Counted from the stretch's first letter, positions 1-11,325 are shown. The stretch: 64,000 bases of DNA from Taudactylus pleione (GCA_031769625.1 JAUIMM010000135.1:6561501-6625500); one strand, 5' to 3'. Numbers and translations are program-made. The notes: a model not told the origin generated them from the letters alone.

Positions 1-1628
1 GCACTGGACTTTTTCTAGCGGGGGGCTGATGCCACAGCCAGGGGAGCCCTTTCACCGGGCCCCCCAGCCGCAGCATCAGCCCTGACCGCTAGTCAGCCCA
101 GGCCGGGGATCCCTGGAGAGCTGGGGACCCCCCAATAAAGGGGTCACCCTCTCCAGGGCACCCCAGGCCCAGGCTGATAGCCCGGGGTTATCCCCGCCAC
201 CCCTGGTGGCGGTGGGTGGCGGGTTGATTGTGTGGTGTGGTGTAAATAAAGAATATCAAACATTGTCTTTACAAGTAGAACTGCAAGTCCCAGCAAGCCT
301 GCCCCGCATGCTGGTACTTGGAGAACCACAAGTACCAGCATGCAGGGCACTAAGGGCCCACTAGTACCTGTAGTTCACCTGTAAAAAAATGTTTAAAAAA
401 AACACAGGACACACACACCGTGACAGTATAAGTTTATTAAACATACATACACACACACATGTACACATACTCACCTATGTAACCTGTAGCATCGGTCCAC
501 TTGTCCAGTAAAGTATACATAGGGGACCTGTGAAAAAAAACATACTCATCATCTCCTATGCAAGGTTCTGTCCTCTTCGTTCCAAAGTAGGCATCCCCGG
601 ACTTGGCAAAAAAAAAAAACGAAAACGCGATCCATGAACTTAGTACCGTTCTATAGAACGGTACTTCCCGAATGAGAGCTTAGCGGCGGGGTATCACCAA
701 GGAAACCCCGCTGCTAAGCGTTCATTGGCTGAGAGAGGCCATCTCCCGTCTCTCAGCCAATGAACGGCTCCCTCCATTGTAGTCAATGGTGGGAGCCGCA
801 AGGTTATTAAAGTTTACCCTGCGACTCCCACCATTGACTACAATGGAGGGAGCCGTTCATTGGCTGAGAGACGGGAGATGACCTCTTTCAGCCAATGAAC
901 GCTTAGCAGCGGGGTTTCCATGGTGATACCCCGCCGCTAAGCTCTCATTCGGGAAGTACCGTTCTATAGAACAGTACTAAGTTCGTGGATCGCGTTTTCG
1001 TTTTGTTTTTTTGCCAAGTCCGGGGATGCCTACTTTGGAACGAAGAGGACAGAACCTCGCATAGGAGATGGTGAGTATGTTTTTTTTCACAGGTCCCCTA
1101 TGTATACTTTACCGGACAAGTGGGCCGATGTTACAGGGTTACATAGGTGAGTATGTGTACATGTGTGTGTGTGTGTGTATGTATGTTTAATAAACTTATA
1201 CTGTCACGGTGTGTGTGTCTTGTGTTTTTTTAAACATTTTTTTTACAGGTGAACTACAGGTACTAGTGGGCCCTTAATGCCCTGCATGCTGTTACTTGTG
1301 GTTCTCCAAGTACCAGCATGCGGGGCAGGCTAGCTGGGACTTGCAGTTCTACTTGTAAATACAATGTTTGATATTCTTTATTTACACCACACCACACAAT
1401 CAACCCGCCACCCACCGCCACCAGGGGTGGCGGGGATAGCCCCGGGCTATCAGCCTGGGCCTGGGGTGCCCTGGAGAGGGTTACCCCTTTATTGGGGGGG
1501 TCCCCAGCTCTCCAGGGATCCCCGGCCTGGGCTGACTAGCGGTCAGGGCTGATGCTGCGGCTGGGGGGCCCGGTGAAAGGGCTCCCCTGGCTGTGGCATC
1601 AGCCCCCCGCTAGAAAAAGTCCAGTGCT
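1..1628. repeat. Near-perfect 1.6-kb palindrome
   Basis: Position 1 onward is the reverse complement of the sequence running back from about 1628, with only scattered mismatches; the centre lies near 812. Each arm is about 0.8 kb and holds smaller hairpins, for example GGTACTTCCCGAATGAGAG blocks and paired TCTCAGCCAATGAAC segments. An (AC)n tract lies near 440 and its mirror (GT)n near 1160. The window begins inside or exactly at the arm end, so the left boundary is unknown. No transposase ORF is visible. It is most simply a foldback DNA element or a recent inverted duplication; a palindromic assembly artefact cannot be excluded. Confidence 0.85.
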
Positions 1629-1860
1629 GGTTCTGGAACATACAGGGGAACCCTACTAATTTTTTTCCCCTGTATTTCCAGAACCAGGACCGGATCAGAG
1701 CCCAGAGCTGGTTGCGCAGAATACGGGGGACCCCTACGTCGTTTGTCCCCCGTATTTTGGCAACCAGCGCTGGCTCTGACTAGCCCGGTGCTGGTTGTGC
1801 TTAAGTACTGGGGTCCCCTATGTCATTTGTCCCCTGTATTTAAGCACACCCAGCACTGGG
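1629..1860. repeat. Three tandem hairpin modules
   Basis: Directly beside the palindrome lie three successive diverged modules of about 55 bp, at about 1631-1686, 1709-1764 and 1794-1851. Each pairs with itself: an outer GGTT.../...AACC-type stem and an inner stem of CAGGGGAA or CGGGGGACCCC against its complement. Linkers carry AGAGCCAGAGCTGG-like words. They may be the continuation of the foldback element at 1-1628. The following 1861-2200 is GC-rich at first, has T-tracts near 1910-1945, and shows no recognisable gene. Confidence 0.55.
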
Positions 1861-2204
1861 TTACTAATGCCCGGGGCTGGTTGCTCTATTTTGGGGGGGT
1901 GCACGCCATTTTTTTCTTTTTTTACACAGGTTTTTTTTTTTTTTCTACCACAGCAGCACAGACGGGTCTCACGGACCTGTCATTGCTCTGTGCCAATCAC
2001 ACAGATGCATGTAGCATGGATCTCCCGGGTTCGTGCTACATGCAAATGGGCACCATAACGATGATTGGCTTCCTGTCTGCCACTGCAGTGCCACTCCTAG
2101 ATGGGCCTCGTGTTTGTGCCGCCCACTTGTGTCGCTTAGCATAGTCATCCAGCTACCTCGGTGCAACCTTTTGGCCTAAAATCAATATTGTGAGGTGTGA
2201 GGTG

Positions 2205-2470
2205 TTCAGAATAGAGTGGAAATGAGTGGAAATTAATGTTATTGGGGTTATTAATAGCGTAGGAACAAAAAAAGGCCCATTTTATGTGATTTTAGCTTTT
2301 TTTTTTATTTTTTAAGAAAAAATCCAGATCCAAAACACAAAACCCAGAACCCAAAACACGGAAGGGTGGTTTTGGCAAAACCAATCCAGATCCAAAACAC
2401 GAAGAAAGATCCAGATCCAAAACCAAAACACAAAACACGAAAAGTGGCCGGTGCACACCCCTAATTTTTA
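2205..2470 (-). repeat. Dispersed GTGTTTTGG-type repeat
   Basis: This is a low-complexity but patterned block of CCAAAACAC/AACCAAAACACAAAACAC motifs ending in GTGCACACCCCTAATTTTT. The same word set (GTGTTTTGGTTTTGGAT, GGCAAAACCACCCTC, a GTGC..GACCCC end) recurs near 30055, 30437, 30830, 38640 and 47478. No terminal inverted repeat or coding potential was identified. Confidence 0.5.
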
Positions 2471-2546
2471 CCAACTAAAATTGAAAGTGACAAATTGGCT
2501 TTATCCTGTTTCCAAAAGTATACATAGAATGCTATTTAGTAAAACT

Positions 2547-3046
2547 GGGCCTAATTCAGTATCTATCGCAAGTGCACAACGGATGTAGATCAAGCGATTG
2601 TCTGCCATCGCGCATGTGTATAAGCCGCACTGAGCGATTACGGATGCACAGAGGAATCCATTGCAAAGTGAGTGACAGGCTGTCAGTGTTTGGTTGTGGT
2701 AACGGGTGGTGGTCGGTAGGACACAGGAGTGTGTGTCTGTTTAAAAGCCATTTCCTGGGCATGCATAAATTCGCCACTGCATACACAGCAAGAGAGCTCT
2801 CTGCATGCGAGGAAACTTGCAGTGTCTGCGGCTGGTCAGACCTGCTGTAGATGCTGCGTGAGTGGCCGATGTGCGTCGATGGTACCAATGTTTATGCAGA
2901 ACAACAGCATTGAACGCATGTGAGAAAGCAGCAGTGGGTGTCTTTATGTCGGCTGAGCTTTGGTAAGCATTAGTCTATTTTAGCAGCTGTGTTCCGTACG
3001 AATTTGCAGCTGTTATCACACTTGCGATCTGTACTGAATCAGGCCC
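2547..3046. mobile_element. Harbinger-like MITE, copy A
   Basis: The ends GGGCCTAATTCAGTA and TACTGAATCAGGCCC are inverted repeats. The subterminal pair ATCGCAAGTG/CACTTGCGAT extends the match. The element is about 500 bp and non-coding. The flanks ACT/TCT are an imperfect 3-bp duplication. It belongs to the GGGCCTGATTCAG family found throughout the window. Confidence 0.75.
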
Positions 3047-3321
3047 TCTGTTCAAAGGTGCAGATATTCACTAAAACTTTAGGGACAAATTAGTATTTTG
3101 CTATCTGTATCTAATTCACAGTGCTCAGAGAAGGCTACTATCTAATTGGTTGTTATGGCTTTAGTATAGATTTATTTGTGTAAGGTTAGCAAGAAACCAT
3201 TAGAGATATTGTTAAGTGTTAAGCTGGGTATATACCATACAAATGATACATTGAGCACACCATACACACTGCACGATCCAGTGTATGACAGCGTGATGTG
3301 TGGTTACATGCTGCATGTACC

Positions 3322-4575
3322 CAGGACCGCAACTAGAGGGGGACTGGAGGTGCACGTGCACTGAGTGCGCTGCTGCACCCGCCCCCAGTGTCCTCCAGCC
3401 CGGCACCGCAGGGGGGCTCCAAGGGATTTTTTTACCTGCGGACGCCAGGCTCCTTCCCTGCAGCACCATGGTAGCTGCAGGCCGGAGTTCTCTCCTGAAT
3501 TCCAGCTTCCGGCTCCCCCCATGGGCACTATGGGAGAGACATCATGACGTTTCTCCCATAGTTCCGAGGAGCAGCTGGGCAGAACGGATGGTGGTGATCG
3601 TAGGAGCGGGGTTTTAGGTAAGTATTTTTTTTATTTTTATGAAGGGGCACTACAGGGGCATCACTATGGGGTCATCACCATATGGGCAGTACTACAGGGG
3701 CATTACAATGGGGGCATTACCATATGGGCACTACTACAGGGGCATTACTATGGGGGCATTACCATATGGGCACTAATACAGGGGCATCACTATGGGGGCA
3801 TTAGCATATGGGCACTACTACAGGGGCATTACCATATGGGCACTACTACAGGGGCATTACTAAGGGGGGCACTTCTACAGGGGCACTATTATGGGGGCAT
3901 TACCATATGGGCACTACTACAGGGGCATTACTTTGGGGGCATTACCATATGGGCACTACTACAGGGGAATTACCATATGGGCACTACTACAGGGGCATTA
4001 CTACTGTATATGGGCACTACTACAGGGGAATTGCCATATGGGCACTACTATAGGGGCATTACTATATGGGCATTACAATGGGGGCATTACCATATGGGCA
4101 CTACTACAGGGGAATTACCATAAGGGCACTACTACAGAGGCATTACTATGGGGCATTACCATATGGGCACTACTACAGGGGCATTAATACTGTATATGGG
4201 CACTACTACAGGGGAATTACCATATGGGCGCACTACTACAGGGGCATTACTATATGGGCACTACTACAGGGGAATTACCATAAGGGAACTACTACAGGGG
4301 CATTACTACTGTATATGGGCACTACTATAGGGGAATTACCATATGGGCACTAATACCGGGGCATTACTATATGGGCACTACTACAGGGGCATTACTATAT
4401 GTATATGGGCACTACTACAGGAGCATTACTATAGATACACTGTTGAAGGGGGCACTACTATAGGTGCACTGTTGAAGGGGACATTACTATAGGGGCATTA
4501 CTATGGGGGAATTACCAGGGGGTGCACCAAATTACTGTCTTGCCCCAGGTGACAAAAATCCTAGTTTTGGCCCTG
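3322..4575. mobile_element. hAT-like shell containing a minisatellite
   Basis: The ends CAGGACCGCAACTAG and CTAGTTTTGGCCCTG are imperfect inverted repeats beginning CAGG and ending CCTG, as in non-autonomous hAT elements. The flanks share ATGTA, a degraded target duplication. The interior from about 3650 to 4530 is a minisatellite, so the open frames here (GHYYRGI-type repeats) are repeat translations and not genes. Confidence 0.6.
3650..4530 (+). repeat. 28-bp minisatellite
   Basis: More than 25 diverged units of the type GGGCACTACTACAGGGGCATTACCATAT fill about 0.88 kb. Variants include GGAATTACC and TACTGTATATG units. The tract is confined to the hAT-like shell at 3322-4575. Confidence 0.9.
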
Positions 4576-4931
4576 ATGTAACAGCACTGGTTCATTCAGT
4601 GCATCGTCCCATCTGCTGTGCAGAACAGCCGATGGGCGGATACGATGAATGACCGTCAAGAGCGATGGATCGGACGTACACACTATTCGATGTGTACGAT
4701 ACTGTATATATCTTTCTGATCTGCATTGGAATGCTATATCGTACGTTACATAATAAATTGTGTACCCAGCTTTAGCAATTAGCTCCTGTACATATTGATT
4801 ATTGATTTTATAACACAGATTGAATATTTTAATGTTAAAGTGTACTGGTAAATATGAATTGCACTACTGAATTGGGTTATTTATATATTTGTATTTACTT
4901 GTATGTCACATAATCTTTTCTACTTTTGCAG

Positions 4932-5057
4932 CCATCTGTCATTGAGAATACTTTTGTGGCTTCAGTGCCTCCTCCAGATTTCTCCGAAACACCACGATTA
5001 CCACCACCGCCACCTTATACACCCCACGGAGCATATAAAGGCAGCACGACAATGTAG
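4932..5057 (+). CDS. Terminal coding exon with a proline-rich C-terminus (possible MS4A-type neighbour)
   Basis: A pyrimidine-rich tract ends in TTTTGCAG at 4924-4931, a good splice acceptor. Read in phase 0, the exon codes for 41 residues and stops with TAG at 5055-5057. The peptide opens PSVIENTFVASVPPPDF and ends RLPPPPPYTPHGAYKGSTTM. The run of five prolines followed by Y is an SH3/WW-type ligand sequence and fits a cytoplasmic tail. MS4A proteins end in variable, often Pro/Tyr-containing cytoplasmic tails, and a definite MS4A gene lies 40 kb downstream on the same strand, where such genes usually cluster. Upstream exons would lie left of the window. The coding call is moderate; the family assignment is inference. 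Confidence 0.45.
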   Translation, partial: PSVIENTFVASVPPPDFSETPRLPPPPPYTPHGAYKGSTTM

Positions 5058-7116
5058 CCTCATATTGCATGAACAAACAACAGCTTTCTTAATAACATAA
5101 GCAAATTGTATATTAACATTGTAAAACATTTGTGTTCTATAATTGAATTCAGTGTGTAATAGACAAAGCCATGTCACCAGTCATTTTCATAAGCGGTGAT
5201 AAATGTCATACCTTATACTATAGTGCACTGTATTGAAGTTTGGTATGTAGAGGAGAGGTGGCATATTTTGGCAATATATGTAATGATATCCAGGGCTGTT
5301 GAGACAAAATGTCAGCCCCAGGAAAGGCCTATTCTTGGTCCCCCAACATGCTACATGTAGGATACTTATTATTTGTGGGTATCCTACATGCACAGACTTG
5401 GTAAAAGCCAGTGGTCTGTGTGCAGCATAGTGGGGTTGATCGCAAAGTCTCCCTTACGGTGGGTATACACTATACAGAGATATCTGCAGATCGAGTGATG
5501 TGCAGATATATTTGTAGATGATGGTCGTTCATACACACTGAACAACCATCATCTTCCAGTCAGCCGCAGGTCCCGCTGGCCGGGGGCAGGTTGGAGGCGG
5601 GTCCGTCCCAATCCCCGCAGCTGCCACTGCATGTGTGCAGGCGATCGGCTGATCACCCATACACACTTGCTGATGGACAGGTATGTCTGCTGATACATCT
5701 GCCCATCGACTGTGTAGCACAGCCGATGCGATATGTCTGTAAACTACGTAATTCACAGACATATCGCTGGTACACACTGGCCAACGGCACCAGATATATT
5801 GGCTTATCAATTGATTGGCCAATATGTCTGTCCGTGTTGTACCCAGCTTTAGGCTAAAAATGTGGTCTCAGCAATTTCCGATTCTGATGAGCTGGGACGT
5901 AGCCAAGGAGACCAATAACAAGCTATTTGTATGCATAGACACTTTACTCCACCCATAAACTATCTCATACACGGGATACGAATGGGCTTCTCACACTATA
6001 TGCATTCCCCCTTCATTCTATGAGTGACTCATGGTACACCGTGCCCATGTATATGGTAATCAGCAATTTTCACTGAAATTGGAAAACTGATCTCCAACAT
6101 TTCCATTATCAGTGTCCATTTCAGCTCTATGCTACTATTGAATGTAAGAATTAACACTGTGAAAGCTATTTACAGTAGGTTGTTATTGATATTCTTGAAA
6201 CATAATCATAAAGATTACAGAACCATTAGAGTGAACCAAACATTGTTTCATGCATATGCATCGATAAAGCTGTGAAAATACAAACAACTCTCATAACCTG
6301 CACATAATATAAGGTGGTTTCCAGTGATGGCTCCATAGGTGGGGCTGCAGCGCAGTCCAAAATTCAAATAGGGGAGCCACACCAACTGCCACCTGTATTT
6401 GTTGTCTGTGGGGAAGACATTTGCCAAGCATGCTGGTAAGATTAGGCTGGGCCAAAAACAAATCAAAACACATACTGTAAGTTTGTGAATCTGTTTTGAA
6501 CAGGTTTAGAATGCAGACTGGTATTGTGTTATCTTCAGTCCTTTGATCAAGTGTGGTCACCTGTAGATACATTTGAGGGATACTTAATATTTGTGTTTCG
6601 GGGGATATCCCGCAAATATTAATTGATAAATAGACCCCTTAATGCTGTAATGCTGTAGTTCTGTGAACTATTTGATGCACCCAGCAATAAAAAAAATACA
6701 TAACAAATGTTAAGTTAAAAAACAAAGTCCAGATAGATTGCAATTCTTCCAGCCAACCAGCACAAACACAGTACAATATGCGGATGACTCTACGAGCCCT
6801 GTCTACTCAAAACAAACACTATTGCAGTGCAATAATATTACCTGTAGAGCAGTTATATTTTCACTACTTGTTCTCAGCACATACAGTGCAATACCCAAGA
6901 AGCTGTGATTGTACAAGCTATGAAACAGAGTATAAAATATCTATCACTTATTTCCAGGTGTTTCTTATGATGGAGTTTTCAAATTATTGTTTCCATTTTT
7001 TGTATTTAATGCCAATTTAAACACAGGTGTTGCACAATAAAAATGACCATACTTGTATGTATTACAAAAACCTGTTGTTTAATTTATAATATTTATTATT
7101 AACATGTCTAAATAAA
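5058..7116 (+). other. Candidate 3' untranslated region of the left gene
   Basis: AT-rich non-coding sequence follows the TAG at 5057. Canonical AATAAA signals occur at 7036-7041 and 7111-7116. Earlier A-rich matches such as AATAAAAAAAAT near 6685 are weaker. A MITE sits inside at 5457-5848. The transcript end is inferred from the signals only. Confidence 0.3.
5457..5848. mobile_element. MITE with CGGTGGGTATACAC / GTTGTACCCAGCT ends
   Basis: Imperfect inverted termini are flanked on both sides by TTA (5454-5456 and 5849-5851). The interior has mirrored ATATCTGCAGATC/GACATATCGC-type segments. It is related to 3222-4771 and 44081-44440 and is non-coding. Confidence 0.65.
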
Positions 7117-7914
7117 AGCATTATTATATAATTTTTTGCTTTGAACGGAAATATTTGCAAGCAATCCAAAAATTATCCAGGAGTCAATTTTGAAGAGCGT
7201 CCAATGCACACCACGAAACATCTTCCGTGGCACTTGGTTGCCTGTTTCTTATGATATGCACTGTGCAGAGTAAGCGTAACATCAGTATCCAGCATTAAGT
7301 ACCGCATCTATCAATTAAATAAACTTTTCAGTTTTCTTTTAAAATACTGCCTGGTTTATCATTAATTATGGCTTAAACAAAGGGAATAAAGGGACAACTG
7401 GACTGCCTAGATTATACAGTAGGTATGGGTGATTTTTTTTGTATGTGTGTGTGAAGTAAGACTGATATTGTTTAAAATAATATTTACACGCAAAAAAAAA
7501 TTAGACATATGAAAATTGAATATAACAAGTGGTTAAACTGGTACTGGAATTTATTTTTCTTTTTTTTTTAAATAATATTCCCACACTGAAAAAAACATTT
7601 GGGTATATTTACTGACGTCGGTTTTGGTATGTCTCTGTGGTTTTCTGTAGGTTTTGCAATCTGCTGACTTACTAAAGCCCAAACCGAAATGAAGCCAATG
7701 AGAAAGCATACTTTAGAATACAATAGAACATCTGTGGAAAAACCACAGACAAACCCACCAAAATAAATGTGGTTGTGGCAGGCAATATAGCTTAAAAAGC
7801 ATGTTGTTTGAGCTATCTGGTCAGTCAGAAGGAGTGGAATCAACATACACTTAAAGTGGGGTAATTTATTATATATACTGAGAAATTAGTCAGAAACTGT
7901 TGATAATTGATAAT
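7117..7914. other. AT-rich intergenic stretch
   Basis: No exon, terminal repeat or conserved domain was seen. A T-tract lies near 7559. A loosely self-complementary segment spans about 7610-7790 (TTTGGTATGTCTCTGTGG against CCACAGACAAACCCACC). Confidence 0.4.
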
Positions 7915-8302
7915 TCTTTTATGAGGGTAATACTATTTTTAGTGGAAAAATGATTATTTAATTTTATTAAGAAAGCAGTATTATGTATTAAATGTATTAA
8001 AGAAGCAATATTGAGTAATTATTAATTGGTATTTAAAAATTATTTTTTAATGATGGGGAAAAGTTTAATTATTTTATGATGTGGGTTTTCCAATGACTAT
8101 GGCTATATAAATGGTACCTACATGATAAAATAATACATGATTTTATGTTGTTGGTACCATTTACTGTATATAGCCATACAATAATAAATGCTTCCCCATC
8201 ATTAAATAATTTTTGAAAACCATATAACAGTTACTTAATATTTGAAATAATTCCTAAATATTATTACTCTATTAATACAATTAAACAATCATTTTTCCAG
8301 TA
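7915..8302. repeat. AT-rich foldback element
   Basis: The block GGAAAAATGATTATTTAA on the left is mirrored by TTAAACAATCATTTTTCC on the right, and AATGATGGGGAA by TTCCCCATCATT nearer the centre at about 8120. Inner arms TGGCTATATAAATGGTACC and GGTACCATTTACTGTATATAGCC also pair. At about 390 bp it is a non-coding MITE-like hairpin immediately beside the gypsy remnant. Confidence 0.65.
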
Positions 8303-8439
8303 ATATATTCACACATCTATGGGTAACCTAGCGTTCCTCCCAAACTTGAGATCATAGGGGTAATATACAGTGGTTTCATTCTTAGTACAATTATATGTGA
8401 GGGCAATATGACATACTGTTTTTGACGACTACACTGGTA

Positions 8440-9188
8440 TTTGGGATCCAATGTACCTAACATATTCAAAAGCGTTCTGTTGTGGATCTCCTTGGGGATG
8501 ATAGAGAGTGATTTGTGATTTCTTCCACAGCACAGACATACTACTATTATTATCCTACTTTCGAATGCATCCCTTGATCTTAATGAATTTGGGCTGGTAA
8601 TCCATAATGAATGAAACATTTTTCCCATAGGGTTTTAGCTGCAAAGATTGCCAATTGATGACGAGTAATATATGCCTGTGTATACTGGGTAAAGTGATCA
8701 GTAATAATAATCAATATTTGCTTTTCTCCTCCTGGACTCTCAATGGATACAAAGTCAATGCATATAAGATCCATAGGACTGGTGCTTGTGATAGTTACCA
8801 GGGGAGCTGAGTGAGTAGGTAGAGTATTCCTCAGTAAGCAGTAATCACATGTTCTATAATGGGCTACTATGTCTCTGTTCATGAATGGCAAATCAAACCT
8901 ATCAGCAATCAATCCTTGTGTCTTATCATATCCCAATTGTCCATGCTGATCGTGCAAGAATGTCAAGACCATCTTCTGATATTAAAATGGTAACACTAGT
9001 TGAAACTTCCACTTTCCATCTGGCTTCTGGGTCTTTCTGTACAGTAAATGATGTTGCAAAATTAACTGGGTTCTTTGGCGAAATAAAAATTTGGCCAGCT
9101 CAGAGATATTTTGTATGATGCGTCTTGGTGGTTTTCCTTCTACTATTGCGATTACCAGTACAAGGTCTTTTCGTTGTTCTCTTTTCAT
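8440..9188 (-). pseudogene. gypsy integrase remnant
   Basis: The minus strand encodes the N-terminal zinc-binding region, with a histidine pair in FLHDQHGQLGYDKT and a cysteine pair in CDYCLLRN, as in the HHCC domain. The catalytic core follows, with MDLICIDFVSIE and ILIIITDHFTQYTQAY; the first core Asp is present. After PAQIH near 8580 the frame breaks and resumes with NRTLLNMLGTL near 8484, the usual post-core gypsy sequence, so the second Asp and the Glu region are lost or scrambled. Upstream residues KFLFRQRTQL..HLLYRK resemble the RNase H-integrase linker. This family normally inserts the retrotransposon cDNA; this copy is broken. Confidence 0.8.
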
Positions 9189-9378
9189 CTCTCCTTTGGG
9201 CAGAATTTCTAATCATCGCAATTCAGTCTAGGTTAGCCAACAATACGTCAGAGGTAATGCTGATTCAGATGCTCCAAATGCACTAATGATTTCCTGCTTA
9301 GAAATATACATGCTGGAAATCTGGTGAAATAGGGCCTGATTATATAGTAAATGATTGTATGTGTCAACGTACACCATA

Positions 9379-11068
9379 AGGCCTGATTCAGCAAGGAACG
9401 CAGTTGCTTAAACGCATGCAATCGGACGATTGTTGCATCCTGGGCATGCGTATGCATCGCAATGCATGTGCATGAACTAGCCACTGCGATCACGACAGCG
9501 ATTGCAGAGGATACATAGCAGAGTGATTGAAAGGAAGTGCCGTTTGTGGGGGGTGGTCGGGCAAATGCGGGCGTGCCAGTACATTTCAACACCGGTGCAG
9601 GGGCATGCATAAATTTTCCACTGCGATACCAGATACCGCCTGAGGCCTCATAGCGTGTGCTGAAGTAAGCAATTCCTGAGTGAGTAAAGTCAAATAATAA
9701 AGTGGGCGCTAATCAATATTTAATCACCTAATTGTGTGGTTCTGATAAATAAAACCTGCCGTTAGAGCTGCCCCCATACAGGTAAATCTGGAAATTTACC
9801 AATATTTATACAATACTTGATATAAAAATAATGGCAGCGCTGGTAACTGGCTACTGGTTTAAAAAATAGATTTATTCCATATAAAACAATCAACAGTACA
9901 TTGCATTAATCCAATCTTTCCAATGCAGGTGGAATGATTAGTAAGGCTAAAATGCCACAAATTATAGCACGGATCCGGCATGACCTATTTAAAACAATAT
10001 ATAGCATGCGACATATAAAACATCAATATATATTAGAATCAATCTGAAGATATCAAACACTTTTTTCATAGATCGTTAAGCATCAATCCAATCCGATTAT
10101 GGAAGCGGAGTATGGAGTCAGAGTTTAATAATGGTCAGCAGATATATATTAGTAGTTGTTAGCATAGATACGGTAAGGAGTGCCGTGAATCAGCAATAGA
10201 TGTCCCTCTGTTTGAGGATACAAGTACCTCTGGACCGCCTGACATACAGCGCTGTTACCATTGACACACTGTGTCCAACACTGACTTTTACAGCTGGTCA
10301 GCTTTGTCCAACTTCCTCCCCCTGCTTTGGGGTAGAGGACAGCTCTATTCCGTTACATTTGTACAAAATTGGACGGATGGTAATGTATGAAATATACAGC
10401 AGCAGAAATACCCTGCAATTTACATAATATAAGCTGCTCTTTATCATCTGCTAAACTGTGACTATACGTGACTATTAATTTATATACTAATTGTCAGTGA
10501 ATGGATATCTATACTAACAACTACTAATATATATCTGCTGACCATTATTAAACTCTGACTCCATACTCCGCTACCATAATCGGATTGGATTGATGCTTAA
10601 CGATCTATGAAAAAAGTGTTTGATATTTTCAGATTGATTCTAATATATATTGATGTTTTATATGTCGCATGCTATATATTGTTTTAAGTAGGTCAAGCCG
10701 GATCCTTGCTATAATTTGTGGCATTTTAGCCTTACTAATCATTCCACCTGCGTTGGAAAGATTGGATTAATGCATTGTACTATTGATTGTCTTATATGGA
10801 ATCAATCTATTTTTTAAACCAGTAGCCAGTTACCAGCGCTCCCATTATTTTTATATCTAATTCCTGAGTGAGGTCTGACCTGCCTTATCTGTGCGTATGG
10901 GTCCGATGTTACCGATTGTTTCTCTCTGTTGACCAAGTATATGGATGTGGACAAGAGCAAGTGGGCTTATGTCAGGCTGCGATCGCAATCATTTACATGT
11001 CACCACTGATATTAGCAACTGCGTTGCATGCGCATAAGCAGAATAGCGATCCGTAGTTAATCAGGCCC
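9379..11068. mobile_element. Harbinger-like MITE, copy B, split by a foldback insertion
   Basis: The left end AGGCCTGATTCAGC and the right end TTAATCAGGCCC match the window-wide family. Flanks are ATA and TTA. The outer parts (9379-9670 and 10873-11068) are the original element of about 0.5 kb; 9685-10858 is a later insertion. It sits inside the gypsy remnant. Confidence 0.7.
9685..10858. mobile_element. Foldback element with a 14-bp target duplication
   Basis: Identical AATTCCTGAGTGAG copies flank it at 9671-9684 and 10859-10872. Arms of about 352 bp (9820-10171 and 10505-10856) pair closely, beginning ATATAAAAATAATGG. The loop is about 330 bp. The left side has an extra, unpaired 135 bp (9685-9819). 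No ORF of interest was seen in arms or loop. The long duplication is unusual for a cut-and-paste DNA element. Confidence 0.8.
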
Positions 11069-11169
11069 TTAGTCCTTTTACAAAGGGAACATGTACTTAA
11101 ACCCATTTTTCATAATTCTCTCCTGACTCTGGAGAAAGTGCATCAGCATCATTATTATATGCTCTAGGC

Positions 11170-11325
11170 CATGGGTCTTCAACCTTGGCCCTCCAGCTGC
11201 TGTGGAACTACACATCCCAGCATGCACTGCCATAGTTTTAGCATGCTGTTATATCAAAAAGGTGGCAGTGCATGCTGGGATGTGTAGTTCCACAGCAGCT
11301 GGAGGGCCAAGGTTGAAGACCCCTG
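11170..11325. mobile_element. hAT MITE, 156 bp
   Basis: The ends CATGGGTCTTCAACCTTGG and CCAAGGTTGAAGACCCCTG are long inverted repeats forming an almost complete hairpin. The flanking 8-bp duplications CTCTAGGC (11162-11169 and 11326-11333) are perfect, the hallmark of hAT insertion. It lies inside the gypsy pol remnant. Confidence 0.92.

Larger units (their letters stand above)
3222..4771. mobile_element. MITE with AGCTGGGTA ends, split by a hAT-like insertion
   Basis: The ends AGCTGGGTATATAC and GTGTACCCAGCT are inverted repeats, and TTA flanks both sides (3219-3221 and 4772-4774), a Harbinger-type 3-bp target. Subterminal parts mirror each other loosely (ACTGCACGATCCAG; ATTCGATGTGTACGAT). 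The original element was about 300 bp; the rest is the nested 3322-4575 insertion. Relatives lie at 5457-5848 and 44081-44440. Confidence 0.7.

Noticed and set aside
1364..1552. Mirrored ORFs at 144-350 and 1364-1552
   Set aside because: Identical because they sit in the two arms of the palindrome; no domain or splice context.
3808..4353. Overlapping frames with GHYYRGI repeats
   Set aside because: All come from the 28-bp minisatellite; present in all + frames with no start context or splice signals.
6778..7020. 80-codon ORF starting at an ATG
   Set aside because: Composition and position (AT-rich, candidate 3' UTR) fit chance; no family motif or repeats of evidence.
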